The translations under genes were made by a program, and so were the position numbers. The notes beneath the pieces are model-generated. The model worked only from the letters and a program-made list of their open reading frames with translations, ran no database searches and was not told the DNA's origin. A stretch of 64,000 nt of DNA, taken from contig NZ_CP022521.1 of NCBI RefSeq assembly GCF_002234535.1, forward strand, positions 2,604,001 through 2,668,000, given 5' to 3'. Below are positions 40,700-55,598 of the stretch, piece by piece; the stretch's first letter is position 1; each line of letters begins with the position of its first letter. This stretch comes from Actinoalloteichus hoggarensis. GTDB lineage: Bacteria > Actinomycetota > Actinomycetes > Mycobacteriales > Pseudonocardiaceae.

Positions 40700-41331
40700 G
40701 TGTTCACCGGCATCGTGGAGGAACTGGGCGAGGTTCGGGAGGTGACTCGTCTGCCCGACGCCGCCCGACTGACGGTCGCCGCCGCCGCGGCGGTCTCCGA
40801 CGCCCGACACGGCGACTCGATCGCGGTCAACGGCGTCTGCCTGACCGTGGTCGACGTGCTCGACGGCGCCTTCACCGCCGACGTGATGTCGGAGACACTG
40901 CTCCGCAGCAACCTCGACGGCGTCGAACGCGGCGACGTGGTCAACATCGAACGGGCCCTGGCCGTGAGCGCCCGGCTCGGCGGCCACATCGTGCAGGGCC
41001 ATGTCGACGGCGTGGGCACCGTGCTCGAGCGCAGCCCCGCCGAGCACTGGGAACTCGTGCGGATCGCACTGCCCTCGGCCCTGGCCCGCTACGTGGTGGA
41101 GAAGGGCTCGATCGCCGTCGACGGCATCTCTTTGACCGTGAGCGCCGTCGACGCGGACTCGTTCACGGTCAGCCTGATCCCGACCACCCTGGAACTCACC
41201 ACACTGGGCCGGCGAGCGCCGGGCGGCCGGGTCAATCTGGAGGTCGACGTGCTGGCCAAGTACGTAGAGAAGCTGACCGCGCACGCCGCTCGCCCCGTGT
41301 CGCCGAGCCCGGTCACGACGGAGGTGACGCG

Positions 41332-41335
<4 letters not shown>
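40700..41335 (+). CDS. ribC: Riboflavin synthase alpha chain
   Basis: Dismutates two 6,7-dimethyl-8-ribityllumazines to riboflavin (the gene is also called ribE). The 211 residues have two lumazine-binding beta-barrel repeats: [12 protein letters not shown] with [14 protein letters not shown], and [10 protein letters not shown] with [15 protein letters not shown] 40700 has GGAGG about 8 nt upstream. The stop overlaps ribBA (ATGA). Confidence 0.95.
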
Positions 41336-43621
<2,286 letters not shown>

Positions 43622-43900
43622 CCGGCTCGCTGCGCCCGTTCCGTGGTCGTGCGGCGGACGCTCTCGATCGCGGGTGACGAACGGTGAGTCACTGTCGACG
43701 CGGCGGGCCGTCCGGTGCCTCGCCAGGGAGGAGAACGGCCGATCAGGCGCCTCGATCGGCGCAGTGGCATCCCCGCTTCGGGCGCAGCGCCTGCCACACC
43801 GTGCGATCGGGTCGATCACGCGCTGCGCCGCGAGGGTGAGCCGATGCTGCCGTCTCGGTGGTGTGTGCGCCGTTCTCTCGGCATGGAGGATTCGCTGCGC
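43622..43900. other. Intergenic, no supported gene
   Basis: About 280 bp without recognisable gene or terminator. Confidence 0.5.
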
Positions 43901-43906
43901 TAGGTT
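43901..43906 (+). promoter_or_regulatory. Candidate -10 box (TAGGTT)
   Basis: It would start transcription near 43914, 28 nt before the ATG at 43942, leaving room for the AGGAGG ribosome binding site. Confidence 0.45.
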
Positions 43907-43941
43907 GCCGGTTGGTCGTGCACAGTCGCACAGGAGGCGGC

Positions 43942-45048
43942 ATGCAGGTCGTCGGAACACAACGTGCGAAGCAGTTGTCCAGCACCGCGGGCTCGTGGTT
44001 TCGGCAACGGCTCCTCGAGGCGGGCCAGGGCAGCGGCCTGGCCGGCCTGGGCTACTTCGAGATCCCCGTCCCGATGCCGAACGGCGATCAGCAGGAGGCC
44101 CACGCGGTCCTGCTGACGCCCGCGATGCTCATCGTCGTCGAGCTCCGGTCCCTGCCCTGGTATCGCGGCGGCAGGCTTCGCGCCGAGACGAGCGGCTCCT
44201 GGACGGTGGACGGGATGGACGCCGGCCTGGCCACCGAGCAGGACGTGAATCCGGGGGAACGGGTCACCCGCCTGGTCTTCGCGCTGCGCGAGCATCTGCG
44301 GTCGCACGGTGTTCGAGACGACGCCGTCGCGGGACTGGTCTGCGTGGCGGGCCCCGATCTGAAGGTCAAACAGGACCGCGCGAGCGGACGACTGGGCAAC
44401 TACATGGTCTGCGCGGGGGATCACGACTCCATCCGCCGGACGGTGATCCGGCTGGACCGGGGAGGACGACGGTGGAGCACCTCGGACGTCCGAGCCGTGT
44501 TGTCGGCGCTGCACCTGGCCTACGACGTCCCCAGCCATGAGCAGCTCGCCCAGGAGTCCTTCACCGAGCACTCCATTCCGGAGCCGAGGCGCGGCCGCGA
44601 GGATGGCTCGCCTGCGGACCCGGACGGCGCCGTGGACGCCTCCGACCCTCCGAAGGGCAGGTTCCGAGCTCGCCAGAGCTTCAAACCCGAGACCCTGGTC
44701 ATCCCGGCCTTCGTGGTCCCCGTCGTCCTCGCGGTGGTGTTCCTGGTGCTGCTGCTGTTGTGGCTGGGCCGGGGCATCGGCGACCTCGTCTCCGGGGTCG
44801 GCGGCGATGCGGAGGAGGACGGCGCGCGCCCGGCCGTCGACCGCGAACACCGTCCGCTCTCGTCGTCGGATTCCGGTCCGTTCCTCGCCTCGGCGTGGCA
44901 GACGCGGATCGGGGAGCTTCCGCCCGGCGCAAGCCCGGCCGTCGTGACGTGGCCTGTCATCGATCCTGTGGCCTCCTCCGCCGAAGGTTCCGCCGTCGGG
45001 GACACGGTCCGGGCTCTGGCGGGACCCGCGGGCTTCGGCGCCCGCTGA
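43942..45048 (+). CDS. NERD-like membrane protein of unknown function
   Basis: 368 residues, ATG with AGGAGG 5 nt upstream. Residues 15-160 resemble a NERD (nuclease-related) domain: [10 protein letters not shown], then [26 protein letters not shown], and later VAGLVCVAG. The match is by pattern only, and the acidic/Lys nuclease residues are not clearly all there. A charged linker (210-250) leads to one strongly hydrophobic segment (about 252-275), then a 90-residue tail outside the membrane. Orientation would put the NERD-like part in the cytosol. It is monocistronic as far as can be seen and sits between rib and uvrC. Confidence 0.65.
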   Translation: MQVVGTQRAKQLSSTAGSWFRQRLLEAGQGSGLAGLGYFEIPVPMPNGDQQEAHAVLLTPAMLIVVELRSLPWYRGGRLRAETSGSWTVDGMDAGLATEQDVNPGERVTRLVFALREHLRSHGVRDDAVAGLVCVAGPDLKVKQDRASGRLGNYMVCAGDHDSIRRTVIRLDRGGRRWSTSDVRAVLSALHLAYDVPSHEQLAQESFTEHSIPEPRRGREDGSPADPDGAVDASDPPKGRFRARQSFKPETLVIPAFVVPVVLAVVFLVLLLLWLGRGIGDLVSGVGGDAEEDGARPAVDREHRPLSSSDSGPFLASAWQTRIGELPPGASPAVVTWPVIDPVASSAEGSAVGDTVRALAGPAGFGAR

Positions 45049-45258
45049 CCCTGCTCACGCTCGGCGGCGGATCGGCCGTACCGACGCCCGCACACCGAGC
45101 AGGGCCCCTGCGGTGCCGTCCCGGCAGCCGCCGCGGCGGCCGAGGAGACGGCGGGCGTCGCTCGGTCCTTCTCGTCGTCACCCGTCTCGACACCGGGATT
45201 CGCGGGACGATCGGCACGATCTCCTGCCGGGAGTGGCGGCGGTGTCGGAGCGCCGCCG

Positions 45259-45264
45259 TAGGGT
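45259..45264 (+). promoter_or_regulatory. -10 box (TAGGGT) of uvrC, leaderless arrangement
   Basis: TAGGGT, then exactly 7 nt, then GTG 45272. No ribosome binding site precedes that codon. Confidence 0.55.
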
Positions 45265-45271
45265 TGGGCGG

Positions 45272-47518
45272 GTGGCAGACCCCTCGACGTATCGCCCCGC
45301 AACGGGTGCCATCCCGGACGAGCCGGGCGTCTATCGCTTCCGTGACGACACCGACCGGGTGATCTATGTCGGGAAGGCGAAGAGCCTGCGTTCGCGGCTC
45401 TCCTCCTACTTCGCCGACCTGGCCACTCTGCACCCTCGCACGCGACAGATGGTCACCACCGCGTCGTCGGTCTCGTGGACGGTCGTCGGCACCGAGGTCG
45501 AGGCGCTTCAGCTCGAGTACTCCTGGATCAAGGAGTACGATCCGCGGTTCAACGTCCGTTACCGAGACGACAAGTCATACCCGGTGCTGGCGGTCACGCT
45601 GGGCGAGGAGTTCCCCCGGCTGTTCGTCTACCGAGGGCCGCGCCGCAGAGGCGTGCGGTACTTCGGTCCTTACGCCCATGCGTGGGCGATCCGGGAGACC
45701 CTGGACCTGCTTCTTCGGGTCTTCCCGGCCCGGACCTGTTCGAACGGGGTGTTCCGTCGGCATCAGCAGATCGGACGGCCGTGTCTGCTCGGCTACATCG
45801 GCAAGTGCGCCGCGCCCTGCGTCGGGCGGGTCGACGCCGAGGAGCACCGGACCATCGTCGACGACTTCTGCGATTTCCTCGCCGGTCGGACGGACTCCCT
45901 GGTCCGCAGGCTGGATCGTGAGATGCAGGAGGCCGCCGCGGAGCTGGAGTTCGAGCGGGCCGCAAGGCTTCGCGACGACCTCGGGGCGCTGCGACGGGCC
46001 ATGGAGAAGCAGGCCGTGGTGCTGGGTGACGGCACCGATGCCGACGTGATCGCCTTCGCACAGGACGAGCTGGAGGCCGCGGTCCAGATCTTCCATGTCC
46101 GGGGCGGACGGGTACGCGGGCAGCGCGGCTGGGTCATCGACAAGACCGCCGAGCCCGACTCGGCCGAGGCCCCGAGCCGTCCCGACGCGGACCCCGGATC
46201 GGATCGGATCGAGACCGAGACCGAGACCGAACCCGGAGTGGACTCCGACGCGGCCGACGACGCCGAGGACCGGCAGCCGGGCGCGGCAGACTCGATCTCC
46301 CCGATCCTGGTCGGTCGCTTCCTCAGCCAGTTCTACGGTGAGCAGGCGAGCCTCGCCGAGCAGGCCGACGGCGGCGGCAGTCCCGTGCCGCGCGAGGTGC
46401 TGGTGCCCCGGCTCCCCGAGGACGGCGAGGCGATGACGGAATGGCTCTCGCGACTGCGCGGCGGACGGGTCAGCCTCCGGGTGCCGCGCCGCGGGGACAA
46501 GCGGGCCCTGATGAGCACCGTCGCGCGCAACGCCGTGGAGGCGTTCGCTCAGCACAAGATGCGGCGGGCCGGCGACCTGACCGCGCGTTCCAAGGCCTTG
46601 CAGGAGCTTCAAGAGGCGCTTGCCCTGGACAGCGCTCCGCTGCGGATCGAGTGCGTCGACGTGAGTCACGTGCAGGGCAGCGACGTGGTGGCTTCGCTGG
46701 TGGTCTTCGAGGACGGTCTGCCCCGCAAGTCCGACTATCGGCGTTTCGCGATCCGAGAGGGCGCCGAGGGCGGTGACGTCGGGTCCATCGCCGAGGTCGT
46801 CCGTCGACGCTTCGCCCGCCACCGCGCGGAGACCACGAGCGGTGCGGGGGCCACGGCCGAGACCGCGGATCAACGGGACGACGCCGGGGCCGCACCCGTC
46901 GGAGGCCCGGCCGACGAGACCGACGCCTCCTCCGGAGACACGACCGGTGGACGTGCCGCGGACGATCTCGCCCTCGATCTCGACACGCCGTCCGCTCGGC
47001 CGGGCATCGACCCCGAGACCGGCAGGCCGAAGCGATTCGCCTATCCGCCCAACCTGCTCGTGGTGGACGGCGCCGGACCGCAGGCCGCCGCGGCCGCCGA
47101 GGAGCTCGACCAGGCGGGGGTCACCGACGTGGCGGTGATCGGGCTCGCCAAGCGACTGGAGGAGGTCTGGCTCCCCGGCGAGGCCGACCCCGTGATCCTG
47201 CCGCGCACCAGCGAAGCCCTCTACCTGTTGCAACGGGTGCGGGACGAGGCGCATCGCTTCGCCATCGGCTATCACCGACAGAAGCGTTCCCGGCGGATGA
47301 CCGCCTCGGTACTCGACGACATCCCCGGACTCGGCCGGACCCGGCGGTCCGCCTTGCTGAAACACTTCGGTTCGCTCCGCAGATTGAGGGCTGCGGACGT
47401 GGCGGAGATCAGCCTTGTTCCCGGCGTCGGACGGCGTACCGCGGAGGCGGTGCACCAGGCGTTGAACGGGACCGGGGGTGGGAGCAGCACATCGAACGGG
47501 GAACAGGAGGGGACGTGA
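45272..47518 (+). CDS. uvrC: Excinuclease ABC subunit C with two acidic insertions
   Basis: Makes the 3' and 5' cuts in nucleotide excision repair. GIY-YIG domain at the N-terminus ([23 protein letters not shown]), a UVR domain near residue 225-260 ([21 protein letters not shown]), the RNase H-like nuclease domain ([31 protein letters not shown]) and C-terminal helix-hairpin-helix motifs ([18 protein letters not shown]). The 748 residues exceed the usual 600-690 because of two Asp/Glu/Ala/Thr-rich insertions, about residues 291-339 and 519-579. First gene of uvrC-rapZ-yvcK-whiA, with a GTGA overlap to rapZ. Confidence 0.96.
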   Translation: MADPSTYRPATGAIPDEPGVYRFRDDTDRVIYVGKAKSLRSRLSSYFADLATLHPRTRQMVTTASSVSWTVVGTEVEALQLEYSWIKEYDPRFNVRYRDDKSYPVLAVTLGEEFPRLFVYRGPRRRGVRYFGPYAHAWAIRETLDLLLRVFPARTCSNGVFRRHQQIGRPCLLGYIGKCAAPCVGRVDAEEHRTIVDDFCDFLAGRTDSLVRRLDREMQEAAAELEFERAARLRDDLGALRRAMEKQAVVLGDGTDADVIAFAQDELEAAVQIFHVRGGRVRGQRGWVIDKTAEPDSAEAPSRPDADPGSDRIETETETEPGVDSDAADDAEDRQPGAADSISPILVGRFLSQFYGEQASLAEQADGGGSPVPREVLVPRLPEDGEAMTEWLSRLRGGRVSLRVPRRGDKRALMSTVARNAVEAFAQHKMRRAGDLTARSKALQELQEALALDSAPLRIECVDVSHVQGSDVVASLVVFEDGLPRKSDYRRFAIREGAEGGDVGSIAEVVRRRFARHRAETTSGAGATAETADQRDDAGAAPVGGPADETDASSGDTTGGRAADDLALDLDTPSARPGIDPETGRPKRFAYPPNLLVVDGAGPQAAAAAEELDQAGVTDVAVIGLAKRLEEVWLPGEADPVILPRTSEALYLLQRVRDEAHRFAIGYHRQKRSRRMTASVLDDIPGLGRTRRSALLKHFGSLRRLRAADVAEISLVPGVGRRTAEAVHQALNGTGGGSSTSNGEQEGT

Positions 47519-48417
47519 CGAGCGCACCCGAGAACCAGGGGTCGCAGGACAAGGCGGGCATCGAGGTGGCGGTGGTCACCGGGCTGTCGGGCGCGGGGCG
47601 GAGCACCGCGGCCAAGTGCCTGGAGGATCTCGGCTGGTTCGTGGTGGACAACCTGCCGCCGGAGCTCATCTCGACCATGGTGGAGCTCGGCGCCCGGTCG
47701 AGTTCCGTGATCACCAGGGTCGCCGTCGTGATGGACGTGCGGAGCAGGGCGTTCACCGAGGACCTTGCCTCGGTGATCAAGGATCTGGACGCCAGGGGTT
47801 ACAAGCCCAGGGTGCTGTTCCTCGAGGCCACCGACGCGGTGTTGATCCGCCGGTTCGAGGCGGTCCGGCGGGGCCATCCGTTGCAGGGCGACGGGCGGCT
47901 CGCCGACGGCATCGGGGCCGAGCGCGCGCTGCTGTCGCGGCTGCGCGAGGAGGCCGACCTGGTGCTGGACACGACCGGGCTCTCGGTGCATCAGCTTCGC
48001 GGCAAGATCGAAGACGCCTTCGGCTCGGAGGCGAGCACGAGGACGCGGGTCACGGTGTTGTCGTTCGGCTACAAGTACGGCCTTCCGATGGACGCCGACC
48101 TGGTGATGGACGTGCGATTCCTGCCCAATCCGTTCTGGATCCCGGAGCTGAGGGACCAGACGGGGCAGGATTCCGACGTCAGCAACTACGTCCTCTCCCA
48201 GGAGGGGGCCGAGGAGTTCCTACACCGCTATCACGAACTGTTGCGACTGGTCAGCGCCGGATACCGGCGGGAGGGCAAGCGATACCTGACGCTGGCGTTG
48301 GGCTGTACGGGCGGCAAGCACCGCAGTGTCGCGCTGTCAGAGGAGTTGTCCCGTCGTCTCTCCAGCGAGGATCGGCTGACCGTGAAGGTCGTGCACCGGG
48401 ATCTGGGACGCGAGTGA
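47515..48417 (+). CDS. rapZ: RapZ-family P-loop protein (RNase adapter / UDP-sugar sensor type)
   Basis: P-loop protein of the YvcJ/RapZ family; in proteobacteria it controls GlmS synthesis through small RNAs, and the actinobacterial role is unclear. The 300 residues have a Walker A-like [18 protein letters not shown], and the conserved C-terminal domain with [23 protein letters not shown], then [10 protein letters not shown]. It sits in the conserved uvrC-rapZ-yvcK-whiA order with overlaps on both sides. Confidence 0.93.
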   Translation: MTSAPENQGSQDKAGIEVAVVTGLSGAGRSTAAKCLEDLGWFVVDNLPPELISTMVELGARSSSVITRVAVVMDVRSRAFTEDLASVIKDLDARGYKPRVLFLEATDAVLIRRFEAVRRGHPLQGDGRLADGIGAERALLSRLREEADLVLDTTGLSVHQLRGKIEDAFGSEASTRTRVTVLSFGYKYGLPMDADLVMDVRFLPNPFWIPELRDQTGQDSDVSNYVLSQEGAEEFLHRYHELLRLVSAGYRREGKRYLTLALGCTGGKHRSVALSEELSRRLSSEDRLTVKVVHRDLGRE

Positions 48418-49484
48418 CGACACGGCGTGCGGGGACGCTGGACTCGCCGACACCGCGGCACGGCGGGCTGCGGGCGGTCGCGTTGGGCGGCGGGCACGGA
48501 CTTCAGATCACGCTCGCCGCCCTGCGTCGCCTCGCGGTGCGACCGACCGCCGTGGTCACCGTCGCCGACGACGGGGGGTCGTCCGGGCGGCTGCGTCGCG
48601 AGCTGGGGCTGCTGCCCCCGGGCGATCTGCGCAAGGCCCTCGCGGCCCTGGCCACGCACGACGCGCCGGGAATGCGGTGGAGCGAGGTCTTCGAGCACCG
48701 GTTCGGGGGTCACGGCGCGCTGGCGGGTCACGCGGTCGGGAACCTGCTGCTCGCCGGGCTGCTCGAGGTGGTCGGCGATCCGGTCGTCGCGCTGGACCAG
48801 GCCGGACTGCTCCTGGGGGCGAGCGGTCGGGTGCTTCCGATGTCCACCGAGCCGCTGGACATCGAGGCCGACGTGGCGGGCCTGGACGAGGACCCCGCCG
48901 TGATCCGCCGCATTCGCGGTCAGGTCGCCGTCGCGACTACCCCCGGACGAGTGAAAAGAGTCCGGTTGCACAACGCGACGGGCCCCACCAGGACACCTCG
49001 GGCCACCCCGGAGGCGGTCGACGCCGTGCTGGACGCGGACGTCGTGTTGCTGGGTCCGGGATCATGGTTTACCAGCGTGTTGCCTCATCTGCTGGTGCCC
49101 GAGCTGCACGAGGCGCTGGTTCGGACGGCCGCCAGGAAGGTCGTCGTGCTCAATCTCGTGCCCCAGCCGGGTGAGACGGCCGGGTTCTCACCGGAACAAC
49201 ACCTGCACGTACTCTCCGAACACGCCCCCCGACTACGGGTGGACGCGGTGGTCGCCGACGTGGACTCGGTGCCGACTCCGGATCGGCTGCGCAGAGCGGC
49301 CGAATCACTGGGCGGCACGGCGCTTCTTCGTCGGGTCGCCGTCGTCGGCGCACCTGAGCGGCACGATCCCGAGGCCCTGGCGGCGGCCCTGGCCGAGGCG
49401 TTCGCCACTGCGGGGGCGCAGGGTCGGGACGCGGAGTCCGGCCGCCGCGGTGTGGCGCGGCGAGCCGAGGGAGAGGAGGACTGA
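48414..49484 (+). CDS. yvcK: YvcK-like (CofD-fold) gluconeogenesis and cell-shape factor
   Basis: CofD-fold protein that binds UDP-sugars in Bacillus and Mycobacterium relatives and is needed for normal cell shape on gluconeogenic carbon. The 356 residues contain [57 protein letters not shown] and [15 protein letters not shown] variable Ala/Gly/Arg-rich tail ends the protein. GTG 48414 overlaps rapZ; whiA starts 2 nt after the stop. Confidence 0.93.
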   Translation: MTTRRAGTLDSPTPRHGGLRAVALGGGHGLQITLAALRRLAVRPTAVVTVADDGGSSGRLRRELGLLPPGDLRKALAALATHDAPGMRWSEVFEHRFGGHGALAGHAVGNLLLAGLLEVVGDPVVALDQAGLLLGASGRVLPMSTEPLDIEADVAGLDEDPAVIRRIRGQVAVATTPGRVKRVRLHNATGPTRTPRATPEAVDAVLDADVVLLGPGSWFTSVLPHLLVPELHEALVRTAARKVVVLNLVPQPGETAGFSPEQHLHVLSEHAPRLRVDAVVADVDSVPTPDRLRRAAESLGGTALLRRVAVVGAPERHDPEALAAALAEAFATAGAQGRDAESGRRGVARRAEGEED

Positions 49485-49486
49485 TC

Positions 49487-50473
49487 GTGGCGATGACCGC
49501 GTCGGTCAAAGACGAGCTGAGCAGGCTGACGGTGACCAAGACGTGTTGTCGTCGGGCCGAGGTCTCCTCGTTGTTGCGTTTCGCGGGGGGCCTGCACATC
49601 GTGGGCGGGAAGGTCGTCGTCGAGGCGGAGCTGGACACGGGTTCGGTGGCCCGGCGACTGCGCAAGGAGATCCACGACCTCTTCGGCTATACCGCCGAGG
49701 TACACGTGATCACGTCCGGCGGGCTGCGCAAGGGCAGCCACTACGTGGCGCGAGTCGCCGCGGACGGCGAGGGGCTCGCCCGTCAGACGGGGCTGCTCGA
49801 TCCCAGGGGCAGGCCGGTGCGGGGGCTGCCCGCCCACGTCGTCTCCGGCGGAGTCTGTGATGCGGAGGCCGCGCTGCGCGGGGCCTTCCTCGCGCACGGC
49901 TCGCTGACCGAGCCGGGTCGCTCGTCCGCCATGGAGGTGACCTGCCCCGGACCCGAGGCGGCGTTGGCGCTCGTCGGCGCGGCACGCAGACTCGGCGTGC
50001 AGGCCCGGTCCAGGGAGGTGCGCGGCGCCGACCGCGTGGTGGTCCGCGACGGCGATGCCATCGGGGCGCTGCTCACCAGGCTCGGCGCGCATTCCAGCGT
50101 GCTGGCGTGGGAGGAGCGCCGGATGCGTCGAGAGGTGCGGGCGACCGCGAACCGCCTGGCGAACTTCGACGACGCCAACCTGCGGCGCTCGGCGCGAGCG
50201 GCCGTCTCGGCGGCGGCCAAGGTCGAGCGTGCCCTGGAGCTGCTCGGCCCCGAGACTCCCGAGCACCTGCTCGCGGCGGGCCGACTGCGGCTGGCACATC
50301 GGCAGGCGTCGCTGGAGGAGCTGGGGCAGCTCGCCGATCCCCAGATGACGAAGGACGCGGTGGCGGGGCGGATCCGCAGACTGCTGGCGATGGCGGACAA
50401 GCGGGCACGCGATCTCGGCGTGCCCGACACCGACGCCGCGGTGACTGCCGAGATGCTGGAGGCGGAGGTCTGA
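49487..50473 (+). CDS. whiA: Sporulation regulator WhiA
   Basis: Transcription regulator needed with WhiB for sporulation septation in Streptomyces; present in nearly all Gram-positives. The 328 residues comprise an N-terminal LAGLIDADG-homing-endonuclease-like fold ([40 protein letters not shown]) and a C-terminal helix-turn-helix ([30 protein letters not shown]). GTG with GAGAGGAGG 7 nt upstream. Last gene of its operon. Confidence 0.96.
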   Translation: MAMTASVKDELSRLTVTKTCCRRAEVSSLLRFAGGLHIVGGKVVVEAELDTGSVARRLRKEIHDLFGYTAEVHVITSGGLRKGSHYVARVAADGEGLARQTGLLDPRGRPVRGLPAHVVSGGVCDAEAALRGAFLAHGSLTEPGRSSAMEVTCPGPEAALALVGAARRLGVQARSREVRGADRVVVRDGDAIGALLTRLGAHSSVLAWEERRMRREVRATANRLANFDDANLRRSARAAVSAAAKVERALELLGPETPEHLLAAGRLRLAHRQASLEELGQLADPQMTKDAVAGRIRRLLAMADKRARDLGVPDTDAAVTAEMLEAEV

Positions 50474-50859
50474 CCACGGGTGGCCGCGGGGCGGCGGCGT
50501 CCCCGTGTGCTGTGCGGCATGATCGGAGCGAACGGGCAGGTCGGACGGCATCGTCCGCGGGCGGGCGGCGGGCCGTCGAATGGTCGTCGGGTCGTCACCG
50601 GGCGAGCATGAAGATGGTCGGCCGGCGAGCTGCCCGCTCCGCCCCGTCGTCCGGTCTCGTGCCGCACCGCGACGGGCGGGCGGCTGCTCGCCGAGGCGCG
50701 CCGCCGTCACTCGACGGCCGGGCCCGCGGCGGGTCGGCGGTGCCGCACCAGACTCGATGTTCGAGGGGGGTGGGCGGCGGGCAGGCGCTCCGGTTACCGT
50801 GTGCTGGCTCGATCAAGAGAGACATCAGGTCGTGATGACCTGTGCTTCTCGTCGGGCGA
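50474..50859. other. Intergenic region whiA-gap, no supported gene
   Basis: 386 bp. A small imperfect stem (CACGGG/CCCGTG) follows whiA and may act as terminator; otherwise nothing is recognised. Confidence 0.5.
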
Positions 50860-50865
50860 TAGGGT
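50860..50865 (+). promoter_or_regulatory. Candidate -10 box (TAGGGT) of the gap operon
   Basis: It would start near 50873, giving a 66-nt leader to GTG 50939. A weak TGACCT lies at about the -35 distance. Confidence 0.45.
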
Positions 50866-50896
50866 GGCGGCTGGCAGCGTGGCCATTCGTGTGTAA

Positions 50897-51958
<1,062 letters not shown>

Positions 51959-51978
51959 TCAGGAAGAGGTCGGTCGGA

Positions 51979-53214
51979 GTGACGACGTCAGAGTCCCCTG
52001 ACGGGGGCGTCGCGACAGTTCATGACCTGCTGGCCGAGGGTGTTCGAGGTCGGCGCGTGCTCGTGCGCGCCGACCTGAACGTCCCCCTCGACGGGCAGCG
52101 GATCACCGACGACGGCCGGGTGCGTGCTTCGCTGCCCACGCTGTCGGCGCTGGTCGCGGCGGGCGCCCGAGTGGTGATCGCCGCACACCTCGGCAGGCCC
52201 AAGGGCGTGCCCGAGGAGAAGTTCTCCCTGGCCCCGGTGGCCGCGCGGCTCGGCGAGCTGCTCGGTGTCGAGGTCGCCGCCGCACAGGACGTGGTGGGCC
52301 CCTCCGCGAAGGCGGTGGTGGGCGGCCTGGCCGACGGCGCGGTGGCCCTGTTGGAGAACGTGCGCTTCGACCCGAGGGAGACGAGCAAGGACGAGGCCGA
52401 GCGCGGCGCACTGGCTCGCGAGCTGGCCGACCTCGTCGGACCCGACGGCGCCTTCGTCTCGGACGGCTTCGGCGTCGTCCACCGTAAGCAGGCCTCGGTG
52501 TACGACGTGGCTCGGCTGCTCCCGCACTACGCGGGCGAGCTGGTCCTCGCCGAGGTGACGGTGCTGCGCAGACTGACCGAGGAGCCCGCCAGGCCGTACG
52601 CGGTGGTGTTGGGCGGGGCGAAGGTCTCGGACAAGCTGGCGGTCATCGAGAACCTGCTGACCAAGGTCGACCGGCTGCTCATCGGCGGCGGCATGGCGTA
52701 CACCTTCCTCAAGGCCCGCGGGCACGAGGTCGGCAGGTCGCTGTTGCAGACCGACCAGCTGGAGGCCGTGCGCGGCTTCATCGCCGAGGCCGAGCGACGC
52801 GGCGTCGAGCTGGTGCTGCCGGTCGACGTGCTGGCGGCCACCGAGTTCGCCCCCGACGCCGACGTCGAGGTGGTGTCCTCCGACGCCATCCCGGCCGATC
52901 GGGAGGGTCTGGACATCGGGCCTCGTACGCGGGAGCTGTTCGCCGACCGGCTGGCCGACGCGGCCACCGTGTTCTGGAACGGACCCGTCGGAGTCTTCGA
53001 GTTCGCCGCCTTCGCGGAGGGCACCAGAGCGGTCGCCACGGCGTTGGTGGAGGGCAAGGCCTTCAGCGTGGTCGGCGGCGGTGACTCCGCGGCGGCGGTC
53101 CGGGCACTCGGGCTGCCCGAGGACGGTTTCTCGCACATCTCCACCGGTGGTGGGGCGTCCCTGGAGTTCCTGGAGGGCAAGGTCCTTCCCGGCGTCGCGG
53201 TCCTGGAGGACTGA
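51979..53214 (+). CDS. pgk: Phosphoglycerate kinase
   Basis: Makes ATP from 1,3-bisphosphoglycerate. The 411 residues have [21 protein letters not shown] near the N-terminus, AHLGRPKG, the substrate Arg in [16 protein letters not shown], and the nucleotide loop GGGDSAAAV near the end. GTG 51979 is preceded by the purine-rich GGAAGAGG. A slightly longer N-terminus (about 10 residues) than usual. Confidence 0.97.
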   Translation: MTTSESPDGGVATVHDLLAEGVRGRRVLVRADLNVPLDGQRITDDGRVRASLPTLSALVAAGARVVIAAHLGRPKGVPEEKFSLAPVAARLGELLGVEVAAAQDVVGPSAKAVVGGLADGAVALLENVRFDPRETSKDEAERGALARELADLVGPDGAFVSDGFGVVHRKQASVYDVARLLPHYAGELVLAEVTVLRRLTEEPARPYAVVLGGAKVSDKLAVIENLLTKVDRLLIGGGMAYTFLKARGHEVGRSLLQTDQLEAVRGFIAEAERRGVELVLPVDVLAATEFAPDADVEVVSSDAIPADREGLDIGPRTRELFADRLADAATVFWNGPVGVFEFAAFAEGTRAVATALVEGKAFSVVGGGDSAAAVRALGLPEDGFSHISTGGGASLEFLEGKVLPGVAVLED

Positions 53215-53220
53215 AGGCAG

Positions 53221-54009
<789 letters not shown>

Positions 54010-54045
54010 GCTAGCCGGGCGTACCACCCGCGGTCACCGACCCGG

Positions 54046-54051
54046 TACCCT
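54046..54051 (+). promoter_or_regulatory. Candidate -10 box (TACCCT) of secG
   Basis: In the 73-bp gap after tpiA. It would start near 54059 and allow secG to be read apart from the glycolytic genes. Confidence 0.35.
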
Positions 54052-54082
54052 TTGATGCCTACCGCCACAACGCGAGGGTGAG

Positions 54083-54319
54083 ATGAGACTCTTCCTGCAC
54101 GTCATGCTGGTGATCTCCAGCCTGGCTCTGATCCTGCTCGTCCTGCTGCACAAGGGTCGCGGGGGCGGCTTGTCGTCGTTGTTCGGCGGCGGGATGCAGT
54201 CGACCTTGTCCGGATCTAACGTCGCGGAGAAGAATCTCGACCGGATCACGTATTTCACGGCCGCGATCTGGGTCATCTGCATCGTGGCGGTGGGTCTGCT
54301 GGTCCGGATCGACGCTTGA
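54083..54319 (+). CDS. secG: Preprotein translocase subunit SecG
   Basis: Small partner of SecYE in the membrane. The 78 residues have two transmembrane segments (about 3-23 and 52-74) with the conserved loop LLHKGRGGGLSSLFGGGMQ and NVAEKNLDRITYFTA between them. A GAGGGTGAG lies before the ATG. It follows tpiA as in many Actinobacteria; ppc, common at this point elsewhere, is absent. Confidence 0.95.
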   Translation: MRLFLHVMLVISSLALILLVLLHKGRGGGLSSLFGGGMQSTLSGSNVAEKNLDRITYFTAAIWVICIVAVGLLVRIDA

Positions 54320-54390
54320 TCCGCGACGAGCACGTGTCGGTCTCCCCGATCGGCATGTAGGGCTACCACGGTGTGGGGTGTTGAGCGTCG

Positions 54391-54732
54391 ATGGCTGGTG
54401 GTAACGCGATCAGAGGCACGCGAGTCGGCGCGGGCCCGATAGGCGAGTCGGAGCGAGGGGAGTCGGCGCCTCGGCGTCGAGTCTCCTACTGGTGTGCGAA
54501 CGGCCACGAGGTGCGGCCCTCGTTCGCGGTCGACGCGGACGAGCCGGAGTTCTGGGACTGTCCGCGCTGCGGGTGCCCCGCAGGTCGTGACGAGGAACAG
54601 CCTCCGGCACCGCCGCGCAACGAGCCGTACAAGACGCACCTTGCGTACGTGAAGGAACGGCGCAGCGACTCCGACGGCAAGGCGATCCTCGACGAGGCGC
54701 TCAAGCGACTGCGCGAGCGCCGAGGCGAGTAG
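54391..54732 (+). CDS. rbpA: RNA polymerase-binding protein RbpA
   Basis: Actinobacterial activator that ties the primary sigma factor to RNA polymerase and stabilises open complexes. The 113 residues have the start MAGGNAIRGTRVGAGPIGE, the core domain with possible zinc ligands (WCANGHEVRPSF and WDCPRCGCPAG), the basic linker and the C-terminal sigma-interacting KTHLAYVKERRSDSDGKAILDEALKRLR. It is followed by a very strong hairpin terminator. Confidence 0.95.
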   Translation: MAGGNAIRGTRVGAGPIGESERGESAPRRRVSYWCANGHEVRPSFAVDADEPEFWDCPRCGCPAGRDEEQPPAPPRNEPYKTHLAYVKERRSDSDGKAILDEALKRLRERRGE

Positions 54733-54756
54733 GCGCTTCGGGCGTCACCTCGGTGT

Positions 54757-54799
54757 GAACGGCACCTCATCCGTCTCCGCGACGGGTGAGGTGCCGTTC
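54757..54799 (+). terminator. rbpA terminator, 19-bp stem
   Basis: Arms 54757-54775 and 54781-54799 pair at all 19 positions (one G-U) around a 5-nt loop, 24 bp after the rbpA stop. It is the strongest hairpin in the window. Confidence 0.85.
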
Positions 54800-55056
54800 T
54801 GCTGTGCGGGGGACGGTCGTCGGTCGGTCGTCGCGACGGCCACCAGGATCGTCTCCGCGGTGACCGCGGCCTTCCGAGCGCGCGTTGGTCGTCGTCCGGA
54901 CTGCGGGCCGCCGGTCGACTGGCGGCCTCGGTCGGCAGCCCTGGTCGGCGGCGCCGTCGATTCCGACGTGCGGCCGGGACGACGGGAGCCCCTGCCCGCA
55001 CCGTCGCTCCACGCCGCGCCACGCAGCGTCGGACGAGGCGCCCTCGGACGAGTGCG
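54800..55056. other. Intergenic, no supported gene
   Basis: About 260 bp between the rbpA terminator and the 3' end of the DUF2267 gene. Nothing recognised. Confidence 0.5.
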
Positions 55057-55464
55057 TCAGCGCAGTGTCCCGCTGCTGCCGGAGTCGATCAACGTCCGCA
55101 GCTCCTCGGGCAGCTGGTGTCGCACCTTGTCCATCACGCCCTCGGTCGCCTCACCGGTCACCTCCAGCACCACGCGCGAGCGGTAGACGGCGTCCGGCTC
55201 GTGCATGTGGCCGCGCTGGGCGACGCGGCGGATGAACTCCGCCAGATCGAACCGCTCGCCCGTGCCGAGTCCGCCCATGACCTCGGTGCGGCGCAGGTGC
55301 TCGGCGATCTCCGTGGGCAGCTGGTCGGCCAGGTGGTCGGCGGCCTGCTCCGGCACCCGCTCGCCGAGTGTCTCCAGGGCGGCCCTGGTCGCCGTCTCCG
55401 CCTCGCCTCGGCTGGACAGCCGTGCCCGTGCCTGCACCTGGCCGATGAACTCGTCATGTCTCAT
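55057..55464 (-). CDS. DUF2267 protein
   Basis: 135-residue protein with the features of DUF2267: MRHDEFIGQVQARARL, AALETLGERVPEQAADHLADQLP, then FIRRVAQR and a second repeat-like segment ending VRHQLPEELRTLI. All-helical, cytosolic; function unknown. ATG with AAGGAG 8 nt upstream. It stands alone; its closest neighbour on the same strand is the broken monooxygenase 134 bp away. Confidence 0.85.
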   Translation of the reverse strand: MRHDEFIGQVQARARLSSRGEAETATRAALETLGERVPEQAADHLADQLPTEIAEHLRRTEVMGGLGTGERFDLAEFIRRVAQRGHMHEPDAVYRSRVVLEVTGEATEGVMDKVRHQLPEELRTLIDSGSSGTLR

Positions 55465-55598
55465 GCCGTCGCTCCTTTCCGGGTCTCCTCCGCCGTACCC
55501 GCCAGGGCCGTCGGCTACACCGACGCTGGTGGGAGCCGCGACCCTGCCCGCTCATCCCGCACGGTGGCCGCGCTGCCGTCGCGGAGCGCGCAGCGGTC

